Assembly: GCA_009617715.1 (NCBI GenBank)
Contig: VTFK01000337.1
Coordinates: 1 to 64,000 of the forward strand
Source of the DNA: Plectrocnemia conspersa
Taxonomy: Eukaryota > Arthropoda > Insecta > Trichoptera > Polycentropodidae
Reading direction: 5' to 3'
DNA length: 64,000 nt
Under the pieces are notes generated by a model. That model saw only the letters and a program-made list of their open reading frames with translations. It was not told where the DNA came from and did not search any database. This document shows, one piece after another, positions 11,366-23,789 of this stretch. Both the position numbers and the translations under genes were made by a program. Numbering within the stretch: the stretch's first letter is position 1; every line of letters starts with the position of its first letter.

Positions 11366-14300
11366 TTCTACAATATATTATTATAAATTCACGGAAGAAT
11401 AACATCAGATCGGTTGACGAAATATTACAATATTTGCAACAAATTAACTCTAATAAAAATATAGTTATCTTTAAAACTTTCATTAGTTCAAGCTAGGTTT
11501 TATTGATTTCTTTATATTAGGCTTAGGTTAAAACAACATATGAAAATTTCTAAGCTATCAAATTGAGTTTTATAGACATTTTAGAGCAGTATATAATTTC
11601 ATTAGCACTTATCAGTTTCACTAGTGGAAATATATATTTACATGTGAAAATATAGTTCAATATGATTTAATTGAAACATAAGTGAAAATATAACATTACT
11701 GGTAATAAACGTACACTGTAAAATGTATAATATATGAAGAAATAAAATCATCTACCATACGAATCATTTAAGTTTAATTTTACACTTAGAAAATTTGACA
11801 TATCTTTTAAAATAATTGTTTCCATATTTTTTAAATTAATATATAATATATTTTATATTTAAAAAATAAAAACTAATAGCATATTCAATTTTTATGATAA
11901 AAAAAAATACAGTAGTCGTAAAAAATATTTTTATAATTCATCACTCCTAAAATACCTTAACTAACAAAGAATTCAAGAAAAAACTATCTAAACAGTTTTA
12001 CTAAAATTTATTTATAGATAAAAATTATTTAGTTTAAAATTTTGTCTTTAAATAAAATAGTATTTTTTTGCATTTCCAATTTATATGTATATTATAAATA
12101 ATAATGGAATCAACATCGATCCTTGGGGAGAAACATTTAATATACATTTTTTATTAGTATATTTATTCTACACTTTTTTTTATTAACATTATACATTTTT
12201 TCTCTTTAAATCAATGAATATATGTCACGGTTTTATAATTTTCTATTTTTAATGTATATGCCGCAACATTTTATTAAATTTTATCACTCAAAGATGTTGT
12301 ATATCTTTTCAAAATATATAATACAATGAAGAAAACTGCGTACATAGTATACAATACTCGCTCAAAATAATATACAAATACAAATAACACTTAATGAAAT
12401 TTATATACCTATGTATATTTACACATTAACAAATAATAATTAAATTATTGTGTAAGTAGTTTTAAGCTTTTTTCACTGTAACTTTTTTACTTAGAACATA
12501 TTTGATTTCAAGCATAATTTTTTTAAACAACTAATAATACTAATATATAACCATATTTAAAAAATAAATATATGTAATTACTTAATAAAATAAAAATGTA
12601 TGAGATATTAAGTAAAAGTATGTATTTTATGTTTTAATATATGTTCACAATACAATACTATTGTTAATACTAAATATTAATATAACAGTGTAAAGCTCAA
12701 ACATTCTATAATATGTAGAAACACGTAATGGTTACCGTTTGAGTGTTTCCCTATAAATCTGCAAGCTTTCTTCGATAGAAACAGATCTTTTAATGGAAAT
12801 ATTATCAAATTGAAGTGTGTTGCTCGGAAATTTATTACTCCCTAACGGAAAAAAATACAAGAGAGAAATGCAACAAAGGATTTTTCCATTAAAAGTTTTT
12901 TCTATTAGTTCTGCTATCCAAGTAAATTATTATATGTATTGTACACCTATAATATAAAAACTCATACTCAGTTTACGTTCAATTACAATTATTATATAAA
13001 ATATTTAATCACTTTACACAGCGAACATTAATATATTTGCATACGTCCAATTTCATCCGCAAATTTTTCGTATCATGATATTTAATACCAAACCATATAG
13101 AGAGAAGTATAATGCGAAATTCATTCAACGTTATTTAACAGATTTATATTGTTCGTATATTTTTTGTTAAATCCTTAATTGAATTTGGCAATGTGAAAGA
13201 AGGACCGGCATATTGAAATTGATGAATAATATCTTAATTCAAGATTTCTCGTGCGAAAAAATAATTTCAATTGTGGATACGAAATTGGGGTCCGATATGG
13301 CGAACAATGCAAATTTTCAGCATCGTTAAACGGGTTCATTCAAACGCACAACACACATACACATATAAAATCTAGTTTTTAAATTAAAATAATTTATAAG
13401 AATGCTATTTTTTATGTATAGAGTAATTAAACATTATACAGAAATGCAGAAATATCATTAAAAAATATAAAAATCTTTGACTTTTTGTTGAAGTATCCCA
13501 ATTTTAATTTTGTATTTTATTTAATCTCAATAAAGCTTTTTTTTATATATATACTTATAATACCTTCCTTTGACATTGATTTTTTTAAATTATCAATACT
13601 GTTGAAGTTAGGTGTAAAATATATTATTCAAAACGCTGCATAATATGAATATGTTACATTCTAATTTGTTCGTGTATCGGGCAATAGACCCAAATCTGTA
13701 TAAACTAATGATGGCCTAAATATGTTAATACATTATGAAACGTTTGATATTGCAACACAATTTACACAAGTCTCAGGCGGTTTATTTGCGGAAAGGCGCT
13801 CGTTAAATATGAATTATGCTTCAACGTATGCTGACATGCAATTTCAGCAAGAAACTCAAACATGCGTCTACCTTTCCGCATCTAATTGTTGCACGTGAAA
13901 TCGCACAATCACGCTATGTATGCTTATGAAAGCTAAAGAATATGGCTACTTATCGTTTCACATCTTAACGATTGCCGTAATTAACAACATGTGAATGAAT
14001 TTGCATACTTAGAATGAAGAAACGGAACGAAGTGAAGATAACCGCCAGCGCCGAACGAACTACTGTATCGATTTTTTTTATTGTGCTCAGCGTAATCCAA
14101 TCCAATTCGAGTCGGAGCTGTTTTAATGGAATATTTAAACAAAATTCGCTTTATGTAACCGGAACTTATACAATTTGTAAGCGATGCCCAAAGTGTTGTG
14201 AAATTCCTTAAATCACTTTGGCATTATCAAATTTTCCGAGGCGAAAAAGCCTTGTTTAGGGATTAATATATAAATTCATAAAACGGTCGAATCCGGTGCT

Positions 14301-15240
14301 TGCGCCTGAGGTAAAGTCAAATTTTCTAAAGAATAAGCGATTTGTTTGCTCACGCGCTTTCAATGGATGTTATTCTTGTTAATAATGGGTCTTATGATTC
14401 TTTGTTAAGCTTTAACATTATGTTAGATAGGTGTGTTTTTGGTTAATATCAAGTAGTGATATAAATAAGCATAATCGTAGTGATTTAAATAATTTTAGGA
14501 TCTTACAATAACCCGTTACGATCTCGATGCAGTGATTGGACTTAAAAATTCAGTGATTTTACCAGTGGTATCAACTGTCTGGGACGCCGCTTCTTAGCTG
14601 ATTACGCGACTTAAACACTATTTCAAACTTCCATTATAACTTTGAAAATTTTAGATATCGCATTAGCTAAAGGTAAGACTTCAGATATGCAATACATTCA
14701 GGTCCTGTTTTTTTTATGTTTTAACACTGGATGTTGAGGTTATCCAAAAAAAGTAGTCAAGTCCGTAAGTGGTTAAGCATAAGAACTATGTTCCAACGGA
14801 ACATAAAACAATCGACGATGATATTCATTATTTGACAATCAAATCAAATAAGAAAGCAGTAGCAAAAAATTAAATTTCTGCAATTTAAAAAAACTTAAAC
14901 CAATAAAATTCAGAGCATTAGAAACGCAACGTGTTCGAAATTTAAAAAGCTACAACCAGCAGATAATTTATAATGTAATGTAACTAAGTTACTTAAAAAA
15001 TTAACACATAGAAATTCCACTATTAAAAATTAGAAATATCCTCGCCGACACGGATCAGGGCAAGGTAGAGATGTATCGTACGAATTGACCAAAAATTGTA
15101 CACTAAAAATTTAAAACTAAATATTTATTCTTCGTTATAAATTTATTTTTATTTTTCTTATTGATCATTAGATATATAGAAACATCAGTGGTAAATAAGG
15201 ATTCGTTTCACAGCATTAGCTCACAAAATTTTTTATTATC
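11366..15240. other. AT-rich noncoding DNA; higher-GC block at 13650-14350
   Basis: From 11370 to 13050 I see only A/T-rich sequence with poly-A and poly-T runs. At about 13060-13330 and 13650-14350 the composition becomes more balanced (for example caggcggtttatttgcggaaaggcgctcg near 13776). The 65-codon frame at 14014 has no family features. This may be conserved regulatory DNA, but that cannot be judged without comparison. Confidence 0.35.
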
Positions 15241-15249
15241 ATTATAAAC

Positions 15250-15870
15250 TTGAAAATAAAAAAAAGTATAGGAATTGATAGATTCAATTATACGTTAATA
15301 AAACATATTTCTGGAATTTGTATTCATTACTTAACAACAATCTTTACAACCTGCCTATCTTTTGGGTATTTCCCAACCATTTGGAGAACCACTAAAATTC
15401 TTCCAACAAAAAAACATAATGAATATCTAACAATTATGCATAAGGATTATTTTTTGCAAATAAATTTATTACCGAAAGATTATTTAAAAATAATTTTTGG
15501 GGAATAAAATGATTGACGAACAGTTAGGCTTCCGTAAAAAATACTTGACAACACATATATATTTAATAGTTTGAAGGATAAAGTATGCGCTAGTTTTATT
15601 ATAAAAAAGAGTACCGGTCATTTAATGTTAGATATAGAAAAAGTATTCAACACAGATTGGTTTGATTTATATAAATACAAATACAAGACTCCCGACTATC
15701 CGCAACGTTCATATCTAAGAAGTTAATGTTATTTCACTAAATATTAAATACTTGATACCGAGTAAAATTCCATCTAGAGTTTTTCTTATCTTTATCTTGT
15801 TTACTAAAGACATCTCAAAATTAAAAAAATAAGCGTTTATCTATGTACGCTTACGATACAGCTATTTAAT
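15250..15870 (+). pseudogene. Decayed jockey-like reverse transcriptase
   Basis: An 85-codon open stretch at 15250-15507 reads KSIGIDRFNYTLIKHISGI and SFGYFPTIWRTTKILPTKK, which is the N-terminal RT region ('GIDg.. y..lk' and 'P..wk.akiipi.K') of jockey-type elements. The homology continues in other frames: EQLGFRKK (about 15520), DIEKVFNTDWF-like (about 15640), and SRVFLIFILFTKDI (15773), the remnant of the PQGSvLGPiLF..y.ND block. Then YAYDTAI (about 15848) follows, the relic of the catalytic FADD box with the first D changed. Many stops and frameshifts are present, so it is dead. The 5' part of the element is missing. Confidence 0.75.
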
Positions 15871-15916
15871 CTCACGGTTTTCTTGTGAAACCTTGAAAAA
15901 ATATTTTTATAATCAA

Positions 15917-15946
15917 TAATATATATATATATATACCATATATTTA
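15917..15946. repeat. (AT)n microsatellite
   Basis: This is a run of alternating a and t (aatatatatatatatatata) just downstream of the decayed RT. Simple sequence. Confidence 0.8.
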
Positions 15947-15949
15947 ATT

Positions 15950-17870
15950 TTTGCTCTATTATGTATGTATATATTATATTATTACTTTATAAGACTTAGT
16001 GTCACGGAATTTTAACTTTAATATATGTATGTATTGAGTGACCATTGTAATTTAATTGATATAAATCAGAGCACGGTCAAACCTTGTATTTATATGTGCG
16101 TATATAGGAAAAACAATTAGGGTCGTATGTGTACATTTAATATGACCTGTTAAATTCATGTAACACAATATGTAAATTTGTACTATGATACGATCAAAAT
16201 GTGCATATTGGGTTCGTGGGGGTGGCACAAGGATGAATGCTTATGGTGCCTTGAACGTTTAGGGGAATATTAAATAGCCGTAAACGAGGTTGTGTATCTA
16301 CACTATACAAAACAATTCACAATTTACGTCAACTGATTATTTTGTACCAATTAAGCATAGTTTGAATAAACACAAATTTTGTTACCGTATTTAGTTATAT
16401 TCATTTGCTAATTCATTGAGTTCAAAAATGTTTGTGATTAGGTAGGTATCTAAAAATTTAAAAAAAGTGGTGAATTTTTCAAAGCTTTAACTTCGAATGA
16501 CAAAATGTCTTTGAAGCGGATCTTTTTATAATGTTATATATAATATTATAGTATCTCAAAACTAAATATGCTGCAATATATAATTTCTTAAGAACACGCA
16601 TGATATATTATCGATAAGAAAAGCTGTATTCAGATTTTTAAGAAAGAAATATGAATATTTTGAGTCATACCGTACACAGCATAAATTTAACCGTTGTACG
16701 TACATATTTGAAGGATGACACTATTTGGTTAAAGGAATTGATTAATGGGCGTCTTTGAGATGTCATAAATTTAGGGCGCCTCTAACACCGGTCGTTCGCT
16801 GTGAGCTTTCACTGTGAGTTTTCACGGTACCGGAAAATCAATGGACCGTTCATGATTGATAAGCGCTTGATACCTGACCATTTATCGACATCAATTCACA
16901 GGCACGATGGTGTTTTTTTTTTTCATGAATATTCATGAAACAGTAGGATGCGAATTTTCAGTGTTATTAAACCATAGTGGATTAAATATTTTGTGAAAAA
17001 CAGTAGCATTTTACGGGTTGAGTGGTTAGATGATAAGTACTTAAGTTTTGTAATTAAAAATATGTTGATGTTAACCCTTTCTTATTCCGGAAGTTCGATA
17101 TATTACCATTATTGTTTCAAACGACATATTCAAAGTTACGTTGTTAGTTTTGGGTTCTGGTAACTTTAGTAGTTTAATAATTGTGCTTTGTGTACATTTT
17201 AAAAGCTACAATTGAGTTTGATTTCATGAAAATGAATGCTTATTATTAAAAACAAAGATAAATGAAACACATGATTCAATTCAATTGCTTATTTAAATTG
17301 CGAGAAATGGTTGGTCCTTTTTTAATAAAAAAAAAAATACAAAAAGCTCTTTTTCTCTTTCAGAAACCGTACTGTAGAATAAAACGTGCATAAAAAATAT
17401 TATACATAAATATTTATTTATTTATGCAAATCTTCCTCGAGAAAACAATCTTTCAATATAATATTTTTAGATTTTTTGTATTGAATTTATTAAAAAAATC
17501 GAAGGATTTAGAGCGTTTTCATATTTTTTATATTTACTAAAAAAATCATAGATAACGAAAAACTATAAGTATTAAAATATATAGATTTACAATCTGATAA
17601 TATAACCTAAAATATTAAATTTTTTTAGTATAAAAATGTTCGCGTTATATTTATTTGTATTAATTAAATATATAATTTTTTTAATTAATACATATATAAA
17701 ATAATAATAAATATATAAAATATTAAATTCAAAATAAATAAATTAAGCATGTATACATGCTTAAAAAGCAAATTAAAATAGTTATACCAAATATATGATT
17801 TGTTTTTTTTTTTAAATATGTATTGTACATAGGTTTAGTCCCGCCTGTCTTACTGTTTTATTGTATTAAA
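15950..17870. other. Noncoding stretch with GC-richer block at 16735-16910
   Basis: This is mostly AT-rich DNA with no supported frame. The block 16735-16910 is more GC-balanced and contains a near repeat, gctgtgagctttcactgtgagttttcac. Flanking it is the perfect palindrome at 16921. From 17280 to 17820 the sequence is again low-complexity A/T. Confidence 0.4.
16921..16940. repeat. 20-bp perfect palindrome
   Basis: The sequence tttcatgaatattcatgaaa is its own reverse complement, and directly follows a run of T. It could be a protein-binding site for a symmetric dimer or a small cruciform. No further support. Confidence 0.7.
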
Positions 17871-17879
17871 CGTCTTTCA

Positions 17880-18300
17880 CTAAAACGGTGACAAAATCTC
17901 TTGATGGGGAATTCAAGTAGACGTCGTATATACAGCTTTTGAGAAGGCTTTCGACAAGGTCTGTCGTCGATTAATATAAAATAAATTGCCAGACTTAAAT
18001 TGCTTGGGTTATCATCGACAGTATGTTACCTATGGTGGCCAATTATCGAATGAATATTTTAATCCTTCAGGGATTTCTCTAGGGTCCAACCTGGGCCTTC
18101 TGCTCTTTACATTATTTATTAATTAAATAAATATGGCAGTTAAAAAAAAGTTTTATTCAACTTAATAATAAATAATCTGCATAAAGATGTAGATTATTTA
18201 TTATTCAGTTGCTTAACTGTACTCGATCTGTTGCAAACTCGAATCGATTTTCTTGTGGTTTCATTGTTTTACCACCAAATGTTAAATGTTTAAATTAACC
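17880..18300 (+). pseudogene. Decayed non-LTR reverse transcriptase (second family)
   Basis: One frame from 17918 to 18125 has a single internal stop and reads VDVVYTAFEKAFDKVCRRLI, the RT block with the first catalytic aspartate (usually 'yxDFxKAFDxV'). It ends with SGISLGSNLGLLLFTLFIN, a worn version of the 'SGVPQGSnLGPLLFxLFIND' block. In the first block the D that normally precedes F is A, which would inactivate it. Beyond it, at about 18208, a frame reads CTRSVANSNRFSCG and PPNVKCL, resembling the 'dl..v..WC..n.l.lN..KC' region. The FADD box itself is lost. The wording differs from the jockey-like copies at 15250 and 41203, so it is probably another jockey/I-type family. Confidence 0.7.
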
Positions 18301-18309
18301 TATGGACCA

Positions 18310-20560
18310 AGGTATTGTTTTATCGATAAAACCTTTTTACTGTGCTAATCATCTCAAAACTCTTGCCGAGGAAGTTGACTGCTGAATAATATCTGGAAAA
18401 AAATTACAACATTGGTTGCTCTATAAATGATAGCCAATCTTGATTAAATCTAAAGCTAGTAACAATTGCTCTATTAACGTGAAAATTTTTAAGTATTAAT
18501 GCTTGGATGATGATGTTACTCAAACAGAAGAGAAAAAAGTTTTACTAAAAATATAAGTAAAGATGATACTGACACAAGACGGTACTGACTTGTGTTGAAA
18601 TTTTACTAAACTACATTGACCAAAGAGGATTCGAATAAAATAATACAAAAACTCGACTAAAGATTCCTACTGATATTCGAAAATTATTGAAAGATTTTCA
18701 AAAGCAACCGAAAAGCAGACTTCTTAATAAATAAAAATAATATTAATTTATATTGTTAATATATATTATTATATATATTTTAAAACCAAATAAAAATTGA
18801 TAGTTCAGATTATTATTACTTTCTACCATTATCCCGGATGATAGATACTGTTCTTTTTCAGCAGATACTTTCTTGTTTCAGCAGATACTTTCTTATTTTC
18901 ACAATAACGTCTTAAAATACTGTCGCTTGTTTTCTGCTTATAGTATTTGAGAATGATTTTTTCTTATCACAGCTTAGAGCATAAGAATAAAAAACAAATA
19001 ATCTCAAAGAAATCTGTTATGCAGCCTCGTATTGAAACTGCAGCGTCGGAGCCTTTCATTGCCATGTATACGAGTCTGGTTAACTTTTCTTCTTTTCCCA
19101 ATTGTGCAATGCATTGAGCAAGTTTTTATCTACTCTGTCAAAGGTTTAAATAAAAAAATATATTATCAAGCTCAAGTTGTTTATAGTGTTATTTATATAA
19201 ATATACTAAGTAGAAACCTATATAAATATTTTATTGATCGATTTTTATTCCTTTCTCTAAAGAATGACATAATAAAGGTTCACGAAATATGTAATTAAGT
19301 ATTAGGAACGACCCAATTTGAACTTAATATATTTTTCATTAACATGATACGCGGTCCGTGAATGTTTCGTCGAAATTGAAAATAAAAAGGGAGTTCAAAT
19401 ACGCGTGTACCCCTACGTTTCCTATGTACCACAGCATACAGAATGAAGTTTTCCTCGTTTTTTTACTTTTTTTTTTGAGAAAACCCTCCACACCCGGCGG
19501 CAATATTTGAACAAGGATCCTTTTATAATCTTTGAGCGTACGGAAGCATTAAATTTCTCGGCAAATATTCAAGAAAAAGCACAGGATCAGCGTACCCCGA
19601 AAAACCGTATATATGCATTGTTAACACTTTGCTTGTTGATATATAACTGATCGTCCGATGATCACTGAAAACAATATTTCAGATAATATAGGTAAATATA
19701 AATAATAATATTAAAAGTTACAAGAGGGTGGATTTCGCATCGATTTTTTTGTAATCAAAAGGTACGGTGAAATCGTAATATCAATATTTGCCACGCCGCG
19801 CCGGCGTGTATTAGATAAAGCGAATTGAATTTTTGGTTCTAATAATACTCCTACACCGAAAAGTGAGGGGTGGATGAATAAAAAATACGCGTTTTGGCGA
19901 CATATTGAAAAATTGTAGGGTGTTTTTTGTGTTAGCACGAGCGTATATTGCATGTGCGTATATATTTAAATTGAGTTTTAATTTAGTGAATATGCAGTTA
20001 TTTTTTATTAAAAAGTAAATTATTGACGCTAAAATTAAAATTTATTATTTTCTCATATGCGATGTATTATAAAAATTGTACATAAAAAAAATTGATAATA
20101 TATCTAAACTTTGCAATAAATTTCTCGGCTGTGTTCTTCGAAATTTGCAATATAAGTAGATGATATATTTTATTACATTTATGTTACAGAAAATACTATA
20201 TAAAAAATATAAGCTGTACATATGTCAGTTTGCAACTAAATTTCTAGAAATCCATGTCTTATGATTTTTTTAATATAATGGACATTTTTATAGGAACAAT
20301 ATAGGGTGGAATAAATGCATTGGATTTATAGTTAATATCCTAACACAAGGCACTTCTTTAAACATTCATTAAAAATCAAGCACTTGAAGTTATCTGGAAG
20401 CAATGTATGCAAATATGAGTGGGGAACCTGACAAAATTTTACAAGAGTTATAAATTATATCAAAAACAGTTCTTTACAAAGCTATATATTTAAAAAGTTG
20501 TTTAAAGATATAGAAGCTAAATACCTTAACTCAAATACTATTGTAAAGTGTGTTAGCTTA
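18310..20560. other. Noncoding stretch
   Basis: I see no supported gene. Local features are a 20-bp tandem duplication at 18856-18895 and a slightly GC-richer block at 19320-19960. Frames at 19032-19298 (plus) and 19711-19953 (minus) lack any recognisable motif and I regard them as chance openings. Confidence 0.4.
18856..18895 (+). repeat. 20-bp direct tandem duplication
   Basis: tttcagcagatactttcttg is followed immediately by a second copy differing only at the last base. It is a two-unit repeat with no further copies. Confidence 0.8.
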
Positions 20561-20565
20561 CTAGT

Positions 20566-20739
20566 GAAGTAGTGATTCAAAGGTTAATCAAAGTTAAAGG
20601 TAAAATTGCGATTTTTAGAGATAAAAATCTAATAAACAGGTATATTAAATTTAAAAATGACAAATTTAATTTTAAAGCTAAAAAACTAAGTTTCGTACAT
20701 AAATCTTTGCAAGGACTACAAATACAATCAAGCATCCAT
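20566..20739 (+). pseudogene. Possible LINE ORF1 remnant
   Basis: This is a 58-codon open stretch without its own start, ending at taa 20740. It reads EVVIQRLIKVKGKIAIFRDK, then NRYIKFKN and KAKKLSFVHKSLQGL. The layout resembles the C-terminal part of CR1/jockey ORF1 proteins, the region related to the baculovirus FP-type domain. There a '..vi.f..r..i....k..k.l......l' pattern is followed by 'iyINe.lT.eN..l'. Just after the stop, out of frame, INKLDQ and ENLKL-like codons fit that ending. The match is from memory and short, so the call is tentative. Confidence 0.4.
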
Positions 20740-21073
20740 TAATAAATTAGACCAATGAAAATCTAAAATTACAAAATGTTTTTTTTTTTAAATTGTCTTT
20801 TGCACAATAAATAATATTTTACTAAAAATCTTTTTACTGGACATTTGCAAAGATTGATAGTGCACTTTTTACATAATTTCAATGATCTTGAATTTACAAA
20901 TTTTGCATTGTGCACAAAATATATTTGTCAATCAACTTCCTAAGACAAACAACTTATGTAATGATCATACGGTAATGTATTGAAACATATATTTGAGTCT
21001 GAAACGCTAGTTTAATCAAGGTAAATAGTTTTTGATTGACATCAGTTAAATCATATTTATACGAAACGTGATT

Positions 21074-21081
21074 CTCTACAT
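21074..21081 (+). repeat. Target-site duplication, left (ctctacat)
   Basis: The eight bases ctctacat directly before the CAGGGG terminus are repeated exactly at 22980-22987 after the other terminus. An 8-bp duplication is the hAT signature. Confidence 0.95.
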
Positions 21082-21214
21082 CAGGGGTTCCCAGCCCCGT
21101 GCCCGCGGGCACCATGGCGCCCGCAGACCGATTTGTGTGCGCCCGCCACTATTCGACCGCAATAGATTTTTTTCACAAACACTAAATAAAAAATTATATT
21201 ATTTTTATTTACGT

Positions 21215-21640
21215 TATGCCTCCACTACACTTTCTCGAAGTTGTCCGAAACGAAACTACAACTGAAGTCGGCCGAGATCGCCGACTTCGAGTAGCGCTCC
21301 ACACTCTCGGGAATTTCGTACACGCGCGCGCTTTCCGGCATGGATGACGTACAGACGGCAGCTGTCACTGCTCTATGCGCTCTTGCGTATTATAACTATA
21401 TGCGTGTTTTGAACACGAAAAAATCAAAACGGCAAATGGCAAAAAGGGAATCTTTCTTTTTCTTTAATTCCTCCACCGGAATTTTATTTGTTAATTGGAC
21501 TAGCACCCAGGCATCGTGGACCCTTTTTTGTCTTTGTGCCCTCTATTATTTGGGTCCCAAATACATGGCTTCGACTAAAGTAGTTCTAAAAAACAGATCG
21601 TTTGCTCCTGTGACCACATTGTACCGCCCATCATAATAAT
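21215..21640 (+). other. Anomalous block inside the hAT element
   Basis: Between the left end and the transposase lies a stretch with a GC-rich part (tcggccgagatcgccgacttcg, 21270-21291, an imperfect inverted repeat). A 98-codon frame at 21340-21636 begins MDDVQTAAVTALCALAYYNY. This start is vaguely like the N-terminus of Harbinger nucleases, but the rest is not. It may be foreign DNA captured in the hAT element, or simply its untranslated leader. I cannot identify the product. Confidence 0.3.
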
Positions 21641-21673
21641 GAATGAAATAAAAATTAAATAGAACCGAGTTAC

Positions 21674-22860
21674 TTGTTCTATCTCAGTATGCGAACCACC
21701 ATGCCATTATCTCTCTTACTCTCGTCACTTAACACGCGAGAGAGCGAAAGGGCAAGTATCTCGCCACTCGCTTTTGATACGAACTATTCACTCAAATCTG
21801 AAGTAAGAAAGAAAAAAATAAATCAACTAAAATCAAATCTAATCGCCCAACAGACTGTTTTCATTAGACATGTAAAACATTCTAAAAAAGCCACTATCAA
21901 AATTTCTCACATGCTCGCAAAGAAGAAAAATCTTTTCCAAGATGGTGAGATGTTAAAAGAAGCATTTCTGACTGGTGCCAATTGTTGTTTTAGGGATTTT
22001 CTAACAAACATGAGTTTATGTCAGCAATTCAAGACATATAGTGGTGAAATAACACCGTCACAAAAGAATACATGCAATTTCAACAGATATGCAAACTTAG
22101 TTAAAGACTGACTTGGAAATATGTGACTGGTTCTCGCTACAATTCGACGAGTCAACAGATACATCAGACACCGCACAGTCAGCAGTTATGGTGAGAATGG
22201 TATTTAGTAACTTCAAAGTAAAAGAGGATCTGTTGCAAATATTACCAATGAAAGGACAGACGAAGGGTGAGGATATTTATAATACATTCAGAACATACGC
22301 AAAGTCGATAAATATGCCCTTGCACAAGCTGTCTGCGATAACCACCGATGGGGCACCAGCAATGATTGGTAAAAATAAAGGATTTATTCCCCACTGCAAG
22401 AAAGATATATCATTTTTAAACTTTATGTCCTACCACTGTATTATTCATCAGGAAGCTCTGTGTTGTAAAATGCTGCCCTTTGAACACGATATGAAAATAG
22501 TAACAAAAATATTCAACTCTATTCGAGCAGCTCCATTGCAACACCGACTTTTCAAGGCCCTGTTAGAAGATACAGAAGAAAAAGAACATGATATCATTCT
22601 GCATAATGAAGTACATTGGCTCAGTAAAATAAAGTTCTTTCAAGATTTGTGAGATTAATTGAAGAAATAAAAACATTTATAAACGATAAAAATGAAAAAT
22701 ATAATGAACTAACTGACTCTTGCTGACTGGTGGATTTGAGTTTTTTCACAGACACCGTGGAAATATTGAATTCTTTAAATTTGGCGTTACAGAGAAAAGA
22801 CAAAAATATAGCCGAAATGATAAGCTCCGTAAACTTTTTTAAAGCAAAATTGGTTTTGTT
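21674..22860 (+). pseudogene. hAT transposase, GTF2IRD2/ZBED5-like, frameshifted and truncated
   Basis: Three frame segments follow each other in protein order. 21674-22111 contains SEVRKKKINQLKSNLIAQQT and KNLFQDGEMLKEAFLTGANC. 22113-22652 contains CDWFSLQFDESTDTSD, then KGQTKGEDIYNTFRTYAKSI and ITTDGAPAMIGKNKGF. It continues with SYHCIIHQEALCCKML and EVHWLSK. 22651-22860 reads RLIEEIKTFINDKNEKYNEL and TVEILNSLNLALQRKDKNIA. The first catalytic D is in QFDESTD and the second in TTDGAPAM. The segment with the third catalytic residue near the dimerisation helix is absent. Breaks lie at about 22105 and 22650, with a stop near 22725. The whole reading order is that of hAT transposases domesticated in vertebrates as GTF2IRD2-like genes. 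Confidence 0.9.
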
Positions 22861-22979
22861 GATATAAAATCTGTAGATCAAGTCTCTCGTGCATTTCCCA
22901 CATGATGAAAATGTGGTCCCCGCCGACCTACTGATATTTTAGAATGCGCTCTAGGATACAAAAAGGTTGGGAACCCCTG

Positions 22980-22987
22980 CTCTACAT
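22980..22987 (+). repeat. Target-site duplication, right (ctctacat)
   Basis: Exact repeat of 21074-21081, immediately after the hAT right terminus. Confidence 0.95.
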
Positions 22988-23189
22988 ATAAGTATGCATT
23001 ATTTTTAGGTATCTATTTAAGCTAAGGCTAATATTTTTTGAATAAAAATGATGTGTAGTAATATAAACTTATGAAAGCACTGCAATATATAATTATATGT
23101 AATTCTAATTGTGCCTGTTGTTTCTTTTCTAATACAACATAAATCTATAATTAAAAGACTGACTAATTACTGCCATATATTTCATAAAT

Positions 23190-23780
23190 TTACTGCCGAA
23201 ACGTTAATTAAAATTCGTGCAATTACTGTTAAGGTTAAGCTCGGGTATTACGCGATCAATCCCGAAACAGGGCTCGCTTTCCCAGCTAACTATAACCGTT
23301 ATTGTTTATGAGATGGATGTTATTTTCGGCGAAGTTTGCTCTTGTAAGTCCGCGCAGAGTTATGTAACCCGTCGAGATTTGCCGTAAGACGTTCCATTTT
23401 GTATGTATGAGAGGTTGTCCCGGTAATTGATTGCGGTCGGCAGCCGTTGCCGGGACACAAGACGCAATTTGTATCCCGGTAATCTACCATACCAAGGTAA
23501 GATGGGAATAACTTTTGTCTCCCGGCTGCTAAGTGGCCAATTTATAAGAGATGCACTTCCCATTCCGGCCACGAACTTTTCAGATCGACCCGCGCCGGAA
23601 TAAATTCTTGCGGGATAGTTTCAGTCTAGGCTGGGGTATGTTTGGCAGATTTGTGGCTGCATGACCGTGGTGGAACTTCTAATTCGTTCATATGACCTAC
23701 AGCGGTACACTCGCTCTATTACCACGGGACGTGCACAATTAAGTTTTGGAAGTGATTATTAAGACACTGCGGTATACCTG
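23190..23780. other. GC-richer noncoding island
   Basis: This is one of the clearest islands: about 600 bases of balanced composition (for example ggtcggcagccgttgccggg) between very AT-rich flanks, with no long frame on either strand and no transposon motif. The openings at 23111 and 23360 have no family signal. A conserved regulatory element is one explanation and an old unrecognised repeat another. Confidence 0.35.
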
Positions 23781-23789
23781 AGAGCACCT

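Larger units (their letters stand above)
21082..22979 (+). mobile_element. hAT transposon, internally deleted (1,898 bp)
   Basis: The terminal inverted repeats are caggggttcccagcc at the left and ggttgggaacccctg at the right, with one mismatch. They are flanked by perfect 8-bp duplications (ctctacat). The CAGGGGTTCCCAACC-type end and the encoded transposase (GTF2IRD2/ZBED-like group) agree on hAT. The left subterminal region holds a perfect GC palindrome, gtgcccgcgggcac (21099-21112). The transposase is broken, and its N-terminal BED finger and C-terminal dimerisation segment are not found, so this copy is non-autonomous. The clean duplication suggests a fairly recent insertion. Confidence 0.95.
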
